NCBI GenBank assembly: GCA_944322855.1
Contig: CALUQG010000007.1
Location: 62,001-126,000 of the forward strand
Source of the DNA: Candidatus Gastranaerophilales bacterium
GTDB lineage: Bacteria; Cyanobacteriota; Vampirovibrionia; Gastranaerophilales; Gastranaerophilaceae
Length of the DNA: 64,000 nucleotides
Direction: 5' to 3'
A program made the translations under genes and the position numbers. The notes under the pieces are model-generated. The model saw nothing but the letters and a program-made list of their open reading frames with translations, searched no databases and was not told the origin of the DNA. Below, piece after piece: positions 52,159 to 60,003 of this stretch. Positions within the stretch are counted from its first letter, which is position 1; each line of letters opens with the position of its first letter.

Positions 52159-53283
52159 ATGCAAATACAAACTTTTAAAGTTGAAGAATGGATGAATGAA
52201 TATGAAAAGTATTGCAAATACGATCTTGGCAATACAACAGTTAATATTCTTTCTATAGATGAATTATTGAAAATGTGTGAGATAGATAGAAAGGCATTCT
52301 GGCAAAATCTTTCATCAAAGAAACTGGGTTATGGCGATATAAAAGGTTCTGATGATTTAAAGCAGGGAATTGCCTCTTTATATCAACACATTAATCCGGA
52401 AGATGTACTTCCGACAGCAGGGGCCGCCGGAGCAAACCATCTGGTTTTCTATTCACTCATTGAGCCTGAAGACAATGTTATTTCCGTAATTCCGACATAT
52501 CAGCAGTTATATTCCATACCGGCTTCTTTTAAAGCAGACGTAAAACTATTGCGTTTGAAAAAAGAGAACAACTTTTTGCCGGATATAAATGAATTAAAAA
52601 GACTGGCAAACAAAAAAACGAAAATGATATGCATAAACAATCCAAACAATCCGGCCGGTTCTTTGATTAGTGAAAATTTAATGAATGAAATTATAAATAT
52701 TGCCCGTGAAAATGAAAGCTATATTCTTTGTGACGAAGTATACAGGGGACTAAATCATGACGGCAGTGTAACACCTTCTGTTTCAGATTTATACGAAAAA
52801 GGTATAAGCACATCCAGCATGTCAAAAACTTTTTCGCTTGCCGGTGTGAGACTGGGATGGCTGGCAACAAAAGACAAATCAGTGTTAAAACAATGTATGT
52901 CTCACAGGGAATACAGCCTGATTTCTTGTTCTATACTTGATGAAGCAGTATCTGCATTGGCTTTAAAAAATGCGGATAAAATTATAAATAAAAATGTATC
53001 CACAATAAACGAACATCTTAAAATTCTTGACGACTGGGTGAGAAATGAAAAACATGTTTCTTATGTAAAGCCGGTTTCAGGAACTACTGCAATGATTTAT
53101 TATGATGCGGATATAAAATCTAAAGAACTCTGTGACAGGCTGGCAAAAGAAAAAGGAGTTTTTCTCACTCCGGGATTTTGTTTTGAAGAAGAATTCTGTT
53201 TTAGGATAGGTTATTGCAAAGGTTTGCAGCAGCTTAAAAAAGGTTTAGAGATTATCAGTGAATATTTCAGACAATTTTCCTAG
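52159..53283 (+). CDS. PLP-dependent class I/II aminotransferase-like enzyme
   Basis: 374 residues, fold type I PLP enzyme. PLP features: INNPNNPAGS (154-163), ILCDEVYRG, and the Schiff-base Lys in SSMSKTFSLAGVRLGW, with the C-terminal FCFRIGYC (arginine binding the substrate carboxylate). The N-terminal EEWMNEYEKYCKYDLGNTT followed by LGYGDIKGSDDLKQGIASLY resembles the group that includes capreomycidine synthase (VioD-like) rather than classical AspC; the reaction is unknown. No good ribosome binding site precedes the ATG; an ATG at 52192 with GAAGAATGG is an alternative but would cut the conserved N-terminus. It lies 28-46 bases before the acyltransferase gene, so the two may act together. 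Confidence 0.82.
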   Translation: MQIQTFKVEEWMNEYEKYCKYDLGNTTVNILSIDELLKMCEIDRKAFWQNLSSKKLGYGDIKGSDDLKQGIASLYQHINPEDVLPTAGAAGANHLVFYSLIEPEDNVISVIPTYQQLYSIPASFKADVKLLRLKKENNFLPDINELKRLANKKTKMICINNPNNPAGSLISENLMNEIINIARENESYILCDEVYRGLNHDGSVTPSVSDLYEKGISTSSMSKTFSLAGVRLGWLATKDKSVLKQCMSHREYSLISCSILDEAVSALALKNADKIINKNVSTINEHLKILDDWVRNEKHVSYVKPVSGTTAMIYYDADIKSKELCDRLAKEKGVFLTPGFCFEEEFCFRIGYCKGLQQLKKGLEIISEYFRQFS

Positions 53284-53329
53284 ACTTTTATCTATTGAAA
53301 CAAATTAATTTTTGAGTAAAAATTATCCC

Positions 53330-54439
53330 ATGCAGCAAACAGTAAATACAGAAGAGAACAAAAAAGAATTTTCTAATAAGGTAAATGTTTTGAAAGCATT
53401 TGCTATTCTTCTGGTTGTTTCAGGACATCTTGAGTTTTCGCTGTTTGGGATGTTTACTCCGTATTCATTCCAGCTGGCTTTATTTTTCTTTATTTCTGGA
53501 TATTTATTTAAAGAAAAATACCTTGATGATATTTCAACATTTGTTCAAAGAAGGGCTAAAAGTCTTTTGCTGCCTTATTTTTTGTACAATGCATTTTATC
53601 TTGCGGTGACGGTTTTGATTGCCAGGCTAACCGGAAAATTCTGGGGAATGCCGTTGAGTTTCAAAAACTTTTTTATTACCCCTTTTTTAAACGGTCATCA
53701 GTTTGATTTGTCCTGTCCGTTGTGGTTTGTTACTCAATTATTTATGACAATGATGGTATTTTTGTTTTTATTCAGGATGCTTAGAGCTTTAAAAAACAAC
53801 AGATATTTTCATCTTGCAGTTTTTACTATACTTGGTGTTTTAGCTATTCCTCTTTCAAAAATTGTTCATCTTGACGCTTTTACTTTAATTATTGTAAGAA
53901 TAATGTTTTCTGTCTTTTTTGTTTATCTCGGATATTATTACAGGCATTTTATTGAAGACAAGATTGATATTTTTACTTATAAATGGTTCTGGACTATAAT
54001 ATGTATCCAGTCTGTCCTGTGGCTGTTTAACAGAGATTATGATCCGGAACACGGGATTGGTTTGAGTTATGTGCTTGTTTGGGCAAGATTTGATGAGCAG
54101 CTTATAGTTCCTGTTATAAGTGCAATAACAGGTATCTGGGCTTCTTTATGGGTATTAAAAATCACTTATCCTTATCTAAAAAGTTCAAAATTTGTCAGGC
54201 TCATGGGGGAAAATACCTATCATATTATGGCAAATCACCTGCTTGTAATGTATATTATTACTGCGATTTTTTTGTATATCAACGGAATTCCTATACAGGA
54301 ACGTGCAAATCATGATATTTACTGGATTTACAACCCTGTTCAAACAACATATCTTTATTTTGTATTAACTATGGTTATTTCAACATATATTGGTGTTGTT
54401 CTTAAGTGGATTAAGCAGAAATTTTTTAAAGATATTTAA
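53330..54439 (+). CDS. membrane acyltransferase (acyltransferase 3 family)
   Basis: Integral membrane O-acyltransferase of the Acyltransf_3/WecH type, modifying a polysaccharide or lipid, typically with acetyl groups. From the ATG at 53330 it has 369 residues and about ten membrane helices. Landmarks: VLKAFAILLVVSGHLEF (with the family His), FFFISGYLFKEKY, RRAKSLLLPYFLYN, and PLWFVTQLFM. The frame also offers a TTG at 53312; neither start has a clear ribosome binding site. The acceptor is unknown; surface glycan is likely. Confidence 0.85.
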   Translation: MQQTVNTEENKKEFSNKVNVLKAFAILLVVSGHLEFSLFGMFTPYSFQLALFFFISGYLFKEKYLDDISTFVQRRAKSLLLPYFLYNAFYLAVTVLIARLTGKFWGMPLSFKNFFITPFLNGHQFDLSCPLWFVTQLFMTMMVFLFLFRMLRALKNNRYFHLAVFTILGVLAIPLSKIVHLDAFTLIIVRIMFSVFFVYLGYYYRHFIEDKIDIFTYKWFWTIICIQSVLWLFNRDYDPEHGIGLSYVLVWARFDEQLIVPVISAITGIWASLWVLKITYPYLKSSKFVRLMGENTYHIMANHLLVMYIITAIFLYINGIPIQERANHDIYWIYNPVQTTYLYFVLTMVISTYIGVVLKWIKQKFFKDI

Positions 54440-54523
54440 TTTGTTAAAATTTATTCCGAAAATGTAATAAAAAACAATCAAAATATGATAAAATAATCCA
54501 TATTACAAAATAATGGAAGTGTT

Positions 54524-55036
54524 ATGAAAAAATTTTTATTTGTTATTTTAGGTATCATGTTGGCATCAAACTTTGCTTTTGCAAAAACTGATTTAAAAAA
54601 CATACCGGATATAATGATACAAAAAAATCCTGTTGTACTTGAAAGCGGCAGTTCTTTTGAGTATCCCATACCGGAAGGAGCTGTTATTCAGTGTTATGGA
54701 AAAAAGATAGACGGGAGTATTGATGACTTTGAAAAATACAATGATTATTTTCTTATGAGAAATGGTCATTTATACTCTAATACAATGCATAAGATTTATA
54801 AACCTAACAAAGCAGACAAATTGAAAAAAGTAGACAGGGTTAGTCTTACAAATAATAACAAAATATTAAAAATGTATGACCCGTTGTGGGAAGCTTCAAT
54901 AAGGCATCATATGAGGATAATAAAAATTAATATCGCAACAGGTGAATATTACATGACAGGAACTCAAGATAACTGGATGTGGTATAGAAATATAACAGCT
55001 ACGGGTTATTGTAGAGTTATTTATCCTAAAAAATAA
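54524..55036 (+). CDS. putative secreted protein of unknown function
   Basis: 170 residues with a clear signal peptide (MKKFLFVILGIMLASNFAFA, cut near 20). The mature part is basic and Tyr/Lys-rich with no cysteine bridge pattern apart from single Cys residues (VIQCYGKK, TGYCRVIYP), and ends shortly after the motif DNWMWYRNITATGYCRV. No family recognised. GGAAGTGTT precedes the ATG. Alone on its strand. Confidence 0.68.
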   Translation: MKKFLFVILGIMLASNFAFAKTDLKNIPDIMIQKNPVVLESGSSFEYPIPEGAVIQCYGKKIDGSIDDFEKYNDYFLMRNGHLYSNTMHKIYKPNKADKLKKVDRVSLTNNNKILKMYDPLWEASIRHHMRIIKINIATGEYYMTGTQDNWMWYRNITATGYCRVIYPKK

Positions 55037-55230
55037 TAAATATTAAAAATAATTATTTTATATAATTGTTAGATTTTAATTGGCTTTTCAGGGTAAAAGT
55101 GTGCATATCAAATCATATTGAAAAAAATGCTTTCCAAAGAGTATTGTATAAAAAGTGATATTTTAATAAAGCAATAACACCGTGCAAGGATATAAAAATT
55201 CTCATGTTAACTGATACAATTGAATTTCTT
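55037..55230. other. 194-base convergent gap
   Basis: AT-rich DNA between convergent genes. I see no clear terminator, RNA gene or reading frame longer than about 20 codons. Confidence 0.4.
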
Positions 55231-56643
55231 CTACATTAAATAAGCACTGCCAATCTTTTGTAGATAAATATTTTTTAAATTCCAATCGTAGTGTGGAATT
55301 TCTTGATAATTATCTTTTGGATTAGTTTTTAATTCTTCATTTTGCTGAACTTTCGGTTTTGTTATTTTATTGGCCGAAGGCTTTATATTCGATTTTTGTG
55401 TTTGTTTTTCAGCATTATCGGGATTTACCGGTTTTCTTAAAACAGGTTTTGTAATCTCAGGCTCCTGTTTGTTTTGCTGATTATTTATTTGAATTGTGTT
55501 TTTGTTTTGAGTTTCTGTCACTGGTGTTGTCTGTACAGCAGGTTTTACTTCTTGCTGCTTTACAGCAGGCTCGGGTAATGTGTTTGAAATTCCGTCTATA
55601 TCATCTCTGATTGAGTCAAACAATTTTTGATTTTGTTTCTTTTTTGTATCTTTTGTTTGGATATTTTGATTTATCGGAGTTAATTTTTTAACCCGAGTAT
55701 TTTCTATTGTCTGTTCGATTTGATTTGTTTTTTGCAGTTTTTGTTGTTCGAGTGAATGTTTTTTCTCAAGTTTTCTCACATTTTCAATATGTTTTTTCTG
55801 TTCATAGTTTTGGCGCATCTGTTTATATTTACGTTTTGTGTTGTCTTTGAGGTTATTAAAGTTTTGTTTTACAACAACACCGTTTACGGCAGGATAATAA
55901 ACTTTTGTGCCTTCATTTACAAATTTGCTTCTCATTTCTACGGATTTTGGTTCTTTAGGCGGTACAATCCAGGGGTTAACCTGTTTGTCCACTATATTTG
56001 TTACATATTCTGACATGTTTCTTGAATATTTTTTTATTTTTGCAAGCTGTGCATAACTTGGAGAAAAATGTACTATACCCAAATCGTAGTTATGAGCTTC
56101 GATATCTTTAAGATACATATCCTGCCAGAGTATGCGATAGTTTTTCTTATCAATCAAAGTGATTAGTGTTGCAAGCTGATAGGTAGGTTTTACGGGATCC
56201 ATTCCCGGAATATTAAGCTTGTTCCACCAGGTATCTTTCAAAAAATTGCTCTGTACATCAAGACCGCTTGTCACAAGCAAAAGATAGTCTGCAGGTATAT
56301 TTTTTGTAACCCTTTTAAGATTGACAAAATCTATATTGTAGTTGTATTTATAATCGTTTAAGAAAGTCATGTAATAAAGCGGTATATTGGTCTGTGTAAT
56401 TTTAGACATTGTATCGCCCAGTAAAGGCGCTTTCATTCTGTTAGTCATATTAATTCTGTTGACAAGATCGGTTGCAATGATATCGGATGCCGCACCGCAA
56501 ATCAAATAGTTTGTGCCATGTCTGTGTCCTGTATCAGTAATGACAGCTACTGTTTTTACAGGATGCGCAGTGCTGAATACCGCTGCTGCATTAATATGCA
56601 ATGTGAAAATCAAAAGCAAAAAATATACAAAAAACTTTTTCAT
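55231..56643 (-). CDS. secreted protein with Gln/Lys/Pro-rich disordered C-terminus
   Basis: 470 residues from the ATG at 56643 (a further ATG four codons upstream overlaps the GGGGATAGG ribosome binding region). Signal peptide to about residue 25 (FVYFLLLIFTLHINAAAVFS). A folded domain spans about 30-230 (VKTVAVITDTGHRHGTNYLICGAASDIIATDLVNR, IPADYLLLVTSGLDVQSNF, NYRILWQDMYLKDIEAHNYDLGIVHF), reminiscent of a TolB/CsgG-like alpha/beta lipoprotein domain but not identified. A long low-complexity tail (about 270-450) of Gln, Lys, Asn, Thr and Pro ends in NYQEIPHYDWNLKNIYLQKIG. Function unknown; the tail looks like an envelope- or peptidoglycan-spanning linker. Confidence 0.65.
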   Translation of the reverse strand: MKKFFVYFLLLIFTLHINAAAVFSTAHPVKTVAVITDTGHRHGTNYLICGAASDIIATDLVNRINMTNRMKAPLLGDTMSKITQTNIPLYYMTFLNDYKYNYNIDFVNLKRVTKNIPADYLLLVTSGLDVQSNFLKDTWWNKLNIPGMDPVKPTYQLATLITLIDKKNYRILWQDMYLKDIEAHNYDLGIVHFSPSYAQLAKIKKYSRNMSEYVTNIVDKQVNPWIVPPKEPKSVEMRSKFVNEGTKVYYPAVNGVVVKQNFNNLKDNTKRKYKQMRQNYEQKKHIENVRKLEKKHSLEQQKLQKTNQIEQTIENTRVKKLTPINQNIQTKDTKKKQNQKLFDSIRDDIDGISNTLPEPAVKQQEVKPAVQTTPVTETQNKNTIQINNQQNKQEPEITKPVLRKPVNPDNAEKQTQKSNIKPSANKITKPKVQQNEELKTNPKDNYQEIPHYDWNLKNIYLQKIGSAYLM

Positions 56644-56794
56644 ACCTATCCCCATTATTTATAGTTATAATTATGCTTTATTTTTTTATTATTAATATCC
56701 CTTAAATATAGTATTTTTCTGTATTTTTGTTCAAAATTTTTAATTATTGCATTAAAATTAAATTAATGAGAGTAGTATAGGGAAATAACGGAAT

Positions 56795-57187
56795 ATGCTG
56801 GATAATTTGGAACTTTTAAACTATGCAAAACAAGCCTGTGAAAATGCTTATGTGCCGTATTCAAATTTTCATGTAGGTGCATGTGCGTTATATGACACAG
56901 GAAATTATTATGTAGGCTGCAATGTTGAAAATGCAAGTTATGGATTATCTCTTTGCGCAGAGCGAAATGCTATGTCTAATGCAATTGTTGCAGGAGAAAA
57001 AGGAAAACTGGTAAAAATAGCAGTATATTCAAAAGACAGAGCAAACTGTATGCCCTGCGGAGCCTGCAGACAATGGATGGCAGAATTCAAAAAAGATGAT
57101 AATCTACAGATTGTTTTGGAAAGTGAAAATTCTAAATGCGCAGTCTTTACCATTGAAGAGCTTTTGCCATACGGATTTGTTTTGTAA
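56795..57187 (+). CDS. cdd: cytidine deaminase
   Basis: Deaminates cytidine and deoxycytidine in pyrimidine salvage, cytoplasm. 130 residues, the short homotetrameric type. YVPYSNFHVGACAL near the start, GCNVENASYGLSLCAERNA with catalytic Cys54-Ala-Glu56, and MPCGACRQWMAEF with zinc ligands Cys88 and Cys91. Single gene; recA follows after 239 bases. Confidence 0.96.
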   Translation: MLDNLELLNYAKQACENAYVPYSNFHVGACALYDTGNYYVGCNVENASYGLSLCAERNAMSNAIVAGEKGKLVKIAVYSKDRANCMPCGACRQWMAEFKKDDNLQIVLESENSKCAVFTIEELLPYGFVL

Positions 57188-57309
57188 TGATGTTATCTTA
57201 ACTAGACAACACTCATTTATGAATTGTTTAAATACAGATAAAGGCTTTAAGCGTACTTTTTTACATAAAGTCCAATAAATTATATCTAAACCCCCGAAGA
57301 GGTAATACG

Positions 57310-57333
57310 CCTGACAGAAAGTTTTTTGTCAGG
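57310..57333 (+). repeat. hairpin between cdd and recA
   Basis: CCTGACA (57310-57316) pairs with TGTCAGG (57327-57333), and the stem can be extended inwards through GAAA and TTTT, leaving a very small loop. No T tract follows on the plus strand, so it is not a standard terminator. It could end cdd inefficiently or be part of a small RNA; CCCCCGAAGAGGTAA lies just upstream. It matches no riboswitch class I know. Confidence 0.4.
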
Positions 57334-57348
57334 TAAATAAAAGAATGT

Positions 57349-57377
57349 TTGTACAAAACTTACAAATAATGTAAAAT
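57349..57377 (+). promoter_or_regulatory. recA promoter with a 10-base palindrome over the -35 box
   Basis: TTGTAC (57349-57354), a 17-base spacer and TAAAAT (57372-57377), with the transcript start expected near 57384 and the ATG at 57427. The perfect palindrome TTTGTACAAA (57348-57357) covers the -35 box, a natural place for a LexA-type site, although it does not match the known cyanobacterial box. Confidence 0.6.
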
Positions 57378-57426
57378 AGCAATTAAATAGATTATTACAG
57401 ACTGACTTACGGGAGAATTGAATACT

Positions 57427-58452
57427 ATGGCAGTAAAAGAAAAAGAAGAAAATGTTGCCGTTTCTGATGAAAAAAACAAAGCACTGAAACTTGCAATTGA
57501 AAAAATTGAAAAAGATTTTGGAAAAGGTTCAATAATGAAACTGGGTGACAAAACAGCAGTTGCCTGTGAAGCAATACCTACAGGAGCACTTGCTCTTGAT
57601 ATCGCATTAGGTATAGGCGGTGTGCCCAGAGGCCGTGTTATTGAAATATACGGGCCTGAATCATCAGGTAAAACTACTCTTGCACAGCATATTGTTGCAG
57701 AATGCCAGAAAAAGGGCGGTATTGCTGCATTTATAGATGCTGAACATGCACTTGATCCTGAATATGCAAGAGCACTCGGTGTAAATGTTGATGAACTTTT
57801 GATTTCACAGCCGGACACAGGTGAGCAGGCTCTTGAAATTGCTGAAGAACTTGTACGTTCCTCAGCTGTTGATGTTGTTGTTATTGACTCAGTTGCTGCT
57901 CTTGTACCGAAAGCAGAAATTGAAGGCGCTATGGAAGATCAACAAATGGGGCTTCAGGCTCGTTTGATGAGTAAGGCATTGAGAAAACTCACCGGTATTG
58001 TCGGCAAAACAAATACAACAGTTATTTTCATTAACCAGCTTCGCCAGAAAATCGGTGTTATGTACGGAAACCCTGAAACAACAACCGGTGGTAATGCTTT
58101 GAAATACTATTCATCAGTTCGTCTTGATATAAGAAGATGCGACTCAATCAAAAAAGATGACAAAGATATCGGAAACAGAGTAAGAGTAAAGGTTGTAAAA
58201 AACAAAGTTGCTCCGCCTTTCAAAACCTGCGAATTTGATATAATATTCGGCAAAGGAATATGCAAGCTCGGCTGTATTCTTGATGTGGCTGTAAATATGG
58301 ATATCGTTAAAAAGGCAGGCGCATGGTTCAGCTATAATGATGAAAAACTCGGTCAGGGACGTGAAAAAGCAAAAGAATACTTTGAAGCACACCCTGAAAT
58401 TCTTGAAGAAGTCGAAGCAAAAGTAAGAGAAAAACTTGCTGCCGACAAATAA
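57427..58452 (+). CDS. recA: RecA recombinase
   Basis: Strand exchange and SOS co-protease, cytoplasm. 341 residues from the ATG at 57427, which lies 11 bases after GGGAG; the upstream in-frame TTG at 57418 is too close to that site. Walker [10 protein letters not shown] (76-84), [64 protein letters not shown] (loop L2) and [23 protein letters not shown] all match RecA. No recX or cinA adjacent. Ends at its own terminator. Confidence 0.98.
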   Translation: MAVKEKEENVAVSDEKNKALKLAIEKIEKDFGKGSIMKLGDKTAVACEAIPTGALALDIALGIGGVPRGRVIEIYGPESSGKTTLAQHIVAECQKKGGIAAFIDAEHALDPEYARALGVNVDELLISQPDTGEQALEIAEELVRSSAVDVVVIDSVAALVPKAEIEGAMEDQQMGLQARLMSKALRKLTGIVGKTNTTVIFINQLRQKIGVMYGNPETTTGGNALKYYSSVRLDIRRCDSIKKDDKDIGNRVRVKVVKNKVAPPFKTCEFDIIFGKGICKLGCILDVAVNMDIVKKAGAWFSYNDEKLGQGREKAKEYFEAHPEILEEVEAKVREKLAADK

Positions 58453-58458
58453 AGGTTC

Positions 58459-58499
58459 TCACCGGATTTGAGTTTTATTTTCAAATCCGGTGATTTATT
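58459..58499 (+). terminator. recA terminator
   Basis: TCACCGGATTTGA (58459-58471) pairs perfectly with TCAAATCCGGTGA (58481-58493), 9-base loop, then TTTATTC. Confidence 0.93.
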
Positions 58500-58521
58500 C
58501 AGACAAATAGGTTTAATAAAT

Positions 58522-59019
58522 ATGTTTGATTGGGTAAAAGTTGAAACAGATGAACAAATAAAAGAGCTTTGTGAGCTGGCAAAAAAAATATGGAATGAGT
58601 ATTCGATTTGTTTTATAAATCAAGAACAAATCGACTATATGCTCGAAAAATTTCAGTCGGAAGATGCTGTCAAAAACCAGATAAATTTTCAAAGATATCA
58701 ATACTTTTTTCTTGAAGAAGACGGAGAAAATTTCGGCTATTTTGCATTGCAACCGCAAAAAGACAATCTTTTCTTATCAAAAATTTATATAGATAAAGAA
58801 CACAGAGGCAAAGGCTATGCACGAAAAGCTTTTAATAATGCCATTGTTGAAATTGCAAAGGAAAAAGAACTGCCAAAAATTACTTTGACTGTTAACAAAT
58901 ACAATCTTCCATCTATTGCCGTCTACGAAAAACTTGGATTTCTCAGAACAAAATCTGTGGAAACAGATATTGGAAACGGCTACATAATGGATGATTATAT
59001 ATATGAGTTTGAACTATAG
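58522..59019 (+). CDS. GNAT-family N-acetyltransferase
   Basis: 165-residue acetyl-CoA-dependent transferase. The GNAT core shows LSKIYIDKEHRGKGYARKAFNNAI (the acetyl-CoA-binding R/Q-x-x-G-x-G/A pattern as RGKGYA) and LTVNKYNLPSIAVYEKLGFLRTKS. The open frame extends back through the recA terminator, so the ATG at 58522 is the start; the ribosome binding site is weak. The acceptor (protein terminus, amine or antibiotic) is unknown. First of a tight run with the GT9 gene (9 bases downstream). Confidence 0.88.
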   Translation: MFDWVKVETDEQIKELCELAKKIWNEYSICFINQEQIDYMLEKFQSEDAVKNQINFQRYQYFFLEEDGENFGYFALQPQKDNLFLSKIYIDKEHRGKGYARKAFNNAIVEIAKEKELPKITLTVNKYNLPSIAVYEKLGFLRTKSVETDIGNGYIMDDYIYEFEL

Positions 59020-59028
59020 GAAAATAAA

Positions 59029-60003
59029 ATGCAAAAAATTCTGATTATAAGAGAAGGAGCAATAGGTGATGTTGTTCATTCAACAAATGTTTATAGAAGT
59101 ATAAAAGAAGCATATCCGAACATAAAAATCGATTATGTAACAAGCAAACTTCCTTCTGAATTAATAAAACATGATTCCAGGCTGAACAAAGTTTTTGTAC
59201 TGGAGAGCAAAAAATATTCTCATATTTTCAAACTGGCTAAAGTGTTGAGAAAAGAAAAATATGACCTTGTACTGAATTTACAGCCTTCTGTAAGATTTAA
59301 AATACTAAGTTTTTTGTGCTTTCCATCTAAAATAGTAACCTACAGAAAAACCTTCAAGCTCCACGCTGTCGAAAACTTTTTCCGTACAGCAAAAAAAGTA
59401 TTGAAAGCCATAGAAAATCCAAATGACCTGAAACTAGAAATCCCTCAGGAGATTATTGAGAAAGTAAAACAAGAAATTCCTATGGATAAAAAACTTGTAA
59501 TTCTCAATACTGAAACAAGTCCGACCCGTCATGGCAGAAGATGGCCTGCAAAATATTTTAAAGAGCTGGCATTGAGTTTGATTGAAGAATATGACTGCAA
59601 TATTCTTATCCCGGGGTCAAAAGAAGATGCTGAAAAAGTAAAAATATATGAAAATATTCATCCGAATGTGAAAATTATTGCAGGAAAATATTCAATACTG
59701 GAGTCCGCCGCTGTTTTTTCTCTGTGTGATGTATTTGTTTCAAGCGACACAGGACCTTTACATATAGCTTCAGCTGTTGAAAAACCTTATTGTATAGGAT
59801 TATACGGAGCTGCGCCTGTCGAAAGAACAGGCCCGTGGGGGATAAATCACTTTGCTGTTTCTGCGGATCTCAGCTGTATTCCTTGCAACCACAGAAAATG
59901 TAAAATTAAAGAGTATGCAGAAACAGAAATAAATCCTTGCATGAGTGCAATAAAACCGGAGCATATTCTAAGAATTATAAAGGATAATGACCTTTTAGCA
60001 TGA
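59029..60003 (+). CDS. family 9 glycosyltransferase (heptosyltransferase-like)
   Basis: 324 residues, GT-B fold, related to lipopolysaccharide heptosyltransferases WaaC/WaaF/RfaQ, adding sugars to the LPS core at the inner membrane. MQKILIIREGAIGDVVHSTNVYRSIKEAYP at the start, DLVLNLQPSVR, VILNTETSPTRHGRRWPAKYFKELA and the diagnostic VFVSSDTGPLHIASAVEKPYCIGLYGAAPVERTGPWG. The C-terminal cluster CIPCNHRKCKIK is common in this family. AGGAAA precedes the ATG. Its last four bases ATGA overlap the addB start, so it is coupled to it. Confidence 0.93.
   Translation: MQKILIIREGAIGDVVHSTNVYRSIKEAYPNIKIDYVTSKLPSELIKHDSRLNKVFVLESKKYSHIFKLAKVLRKEKYDLVLNLQPSVRFKILSFLCFPSKIVTYRKTFKLHAVENFFRTAKKVLKAIENPNDLKLEIPQEIIEKVKQEIPMDKKLVILNTETSPTRHGRRWPAKYFKELALSLIEEYDCNILIPGSKEDAEKVKIYENIHPNVKIIAGKYSILESAAVFSLCDVFVSSDTGPLHIASAVEKPYCIGLYGAAPVERTGPWGINHFAVSADLSCIPCNHRKCKIKEYAETEINPCMSAIKPEHILRIIKDNDLLA

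Noticed and set aside
51968-52195. 75-codon frame spanning the tRNA-Glu gene
   Set aside because: It translates the tRNA and its terminator.
57310-57333. Rho-independent terminator for cdd
   Set aside because: Good stem but no T tract follows, so it is listed only as a hairpin.
57188-57426. Classical cyanobacterial LexA box upstream of recA
   Set aside because: Only the GTAC half is found; the second half with the required spacing is missing.
57360-57818. 152-codon frame opposite recA
   Set aside because: Covers the recA promoter and Walker A region in antisense; no homology by eye.
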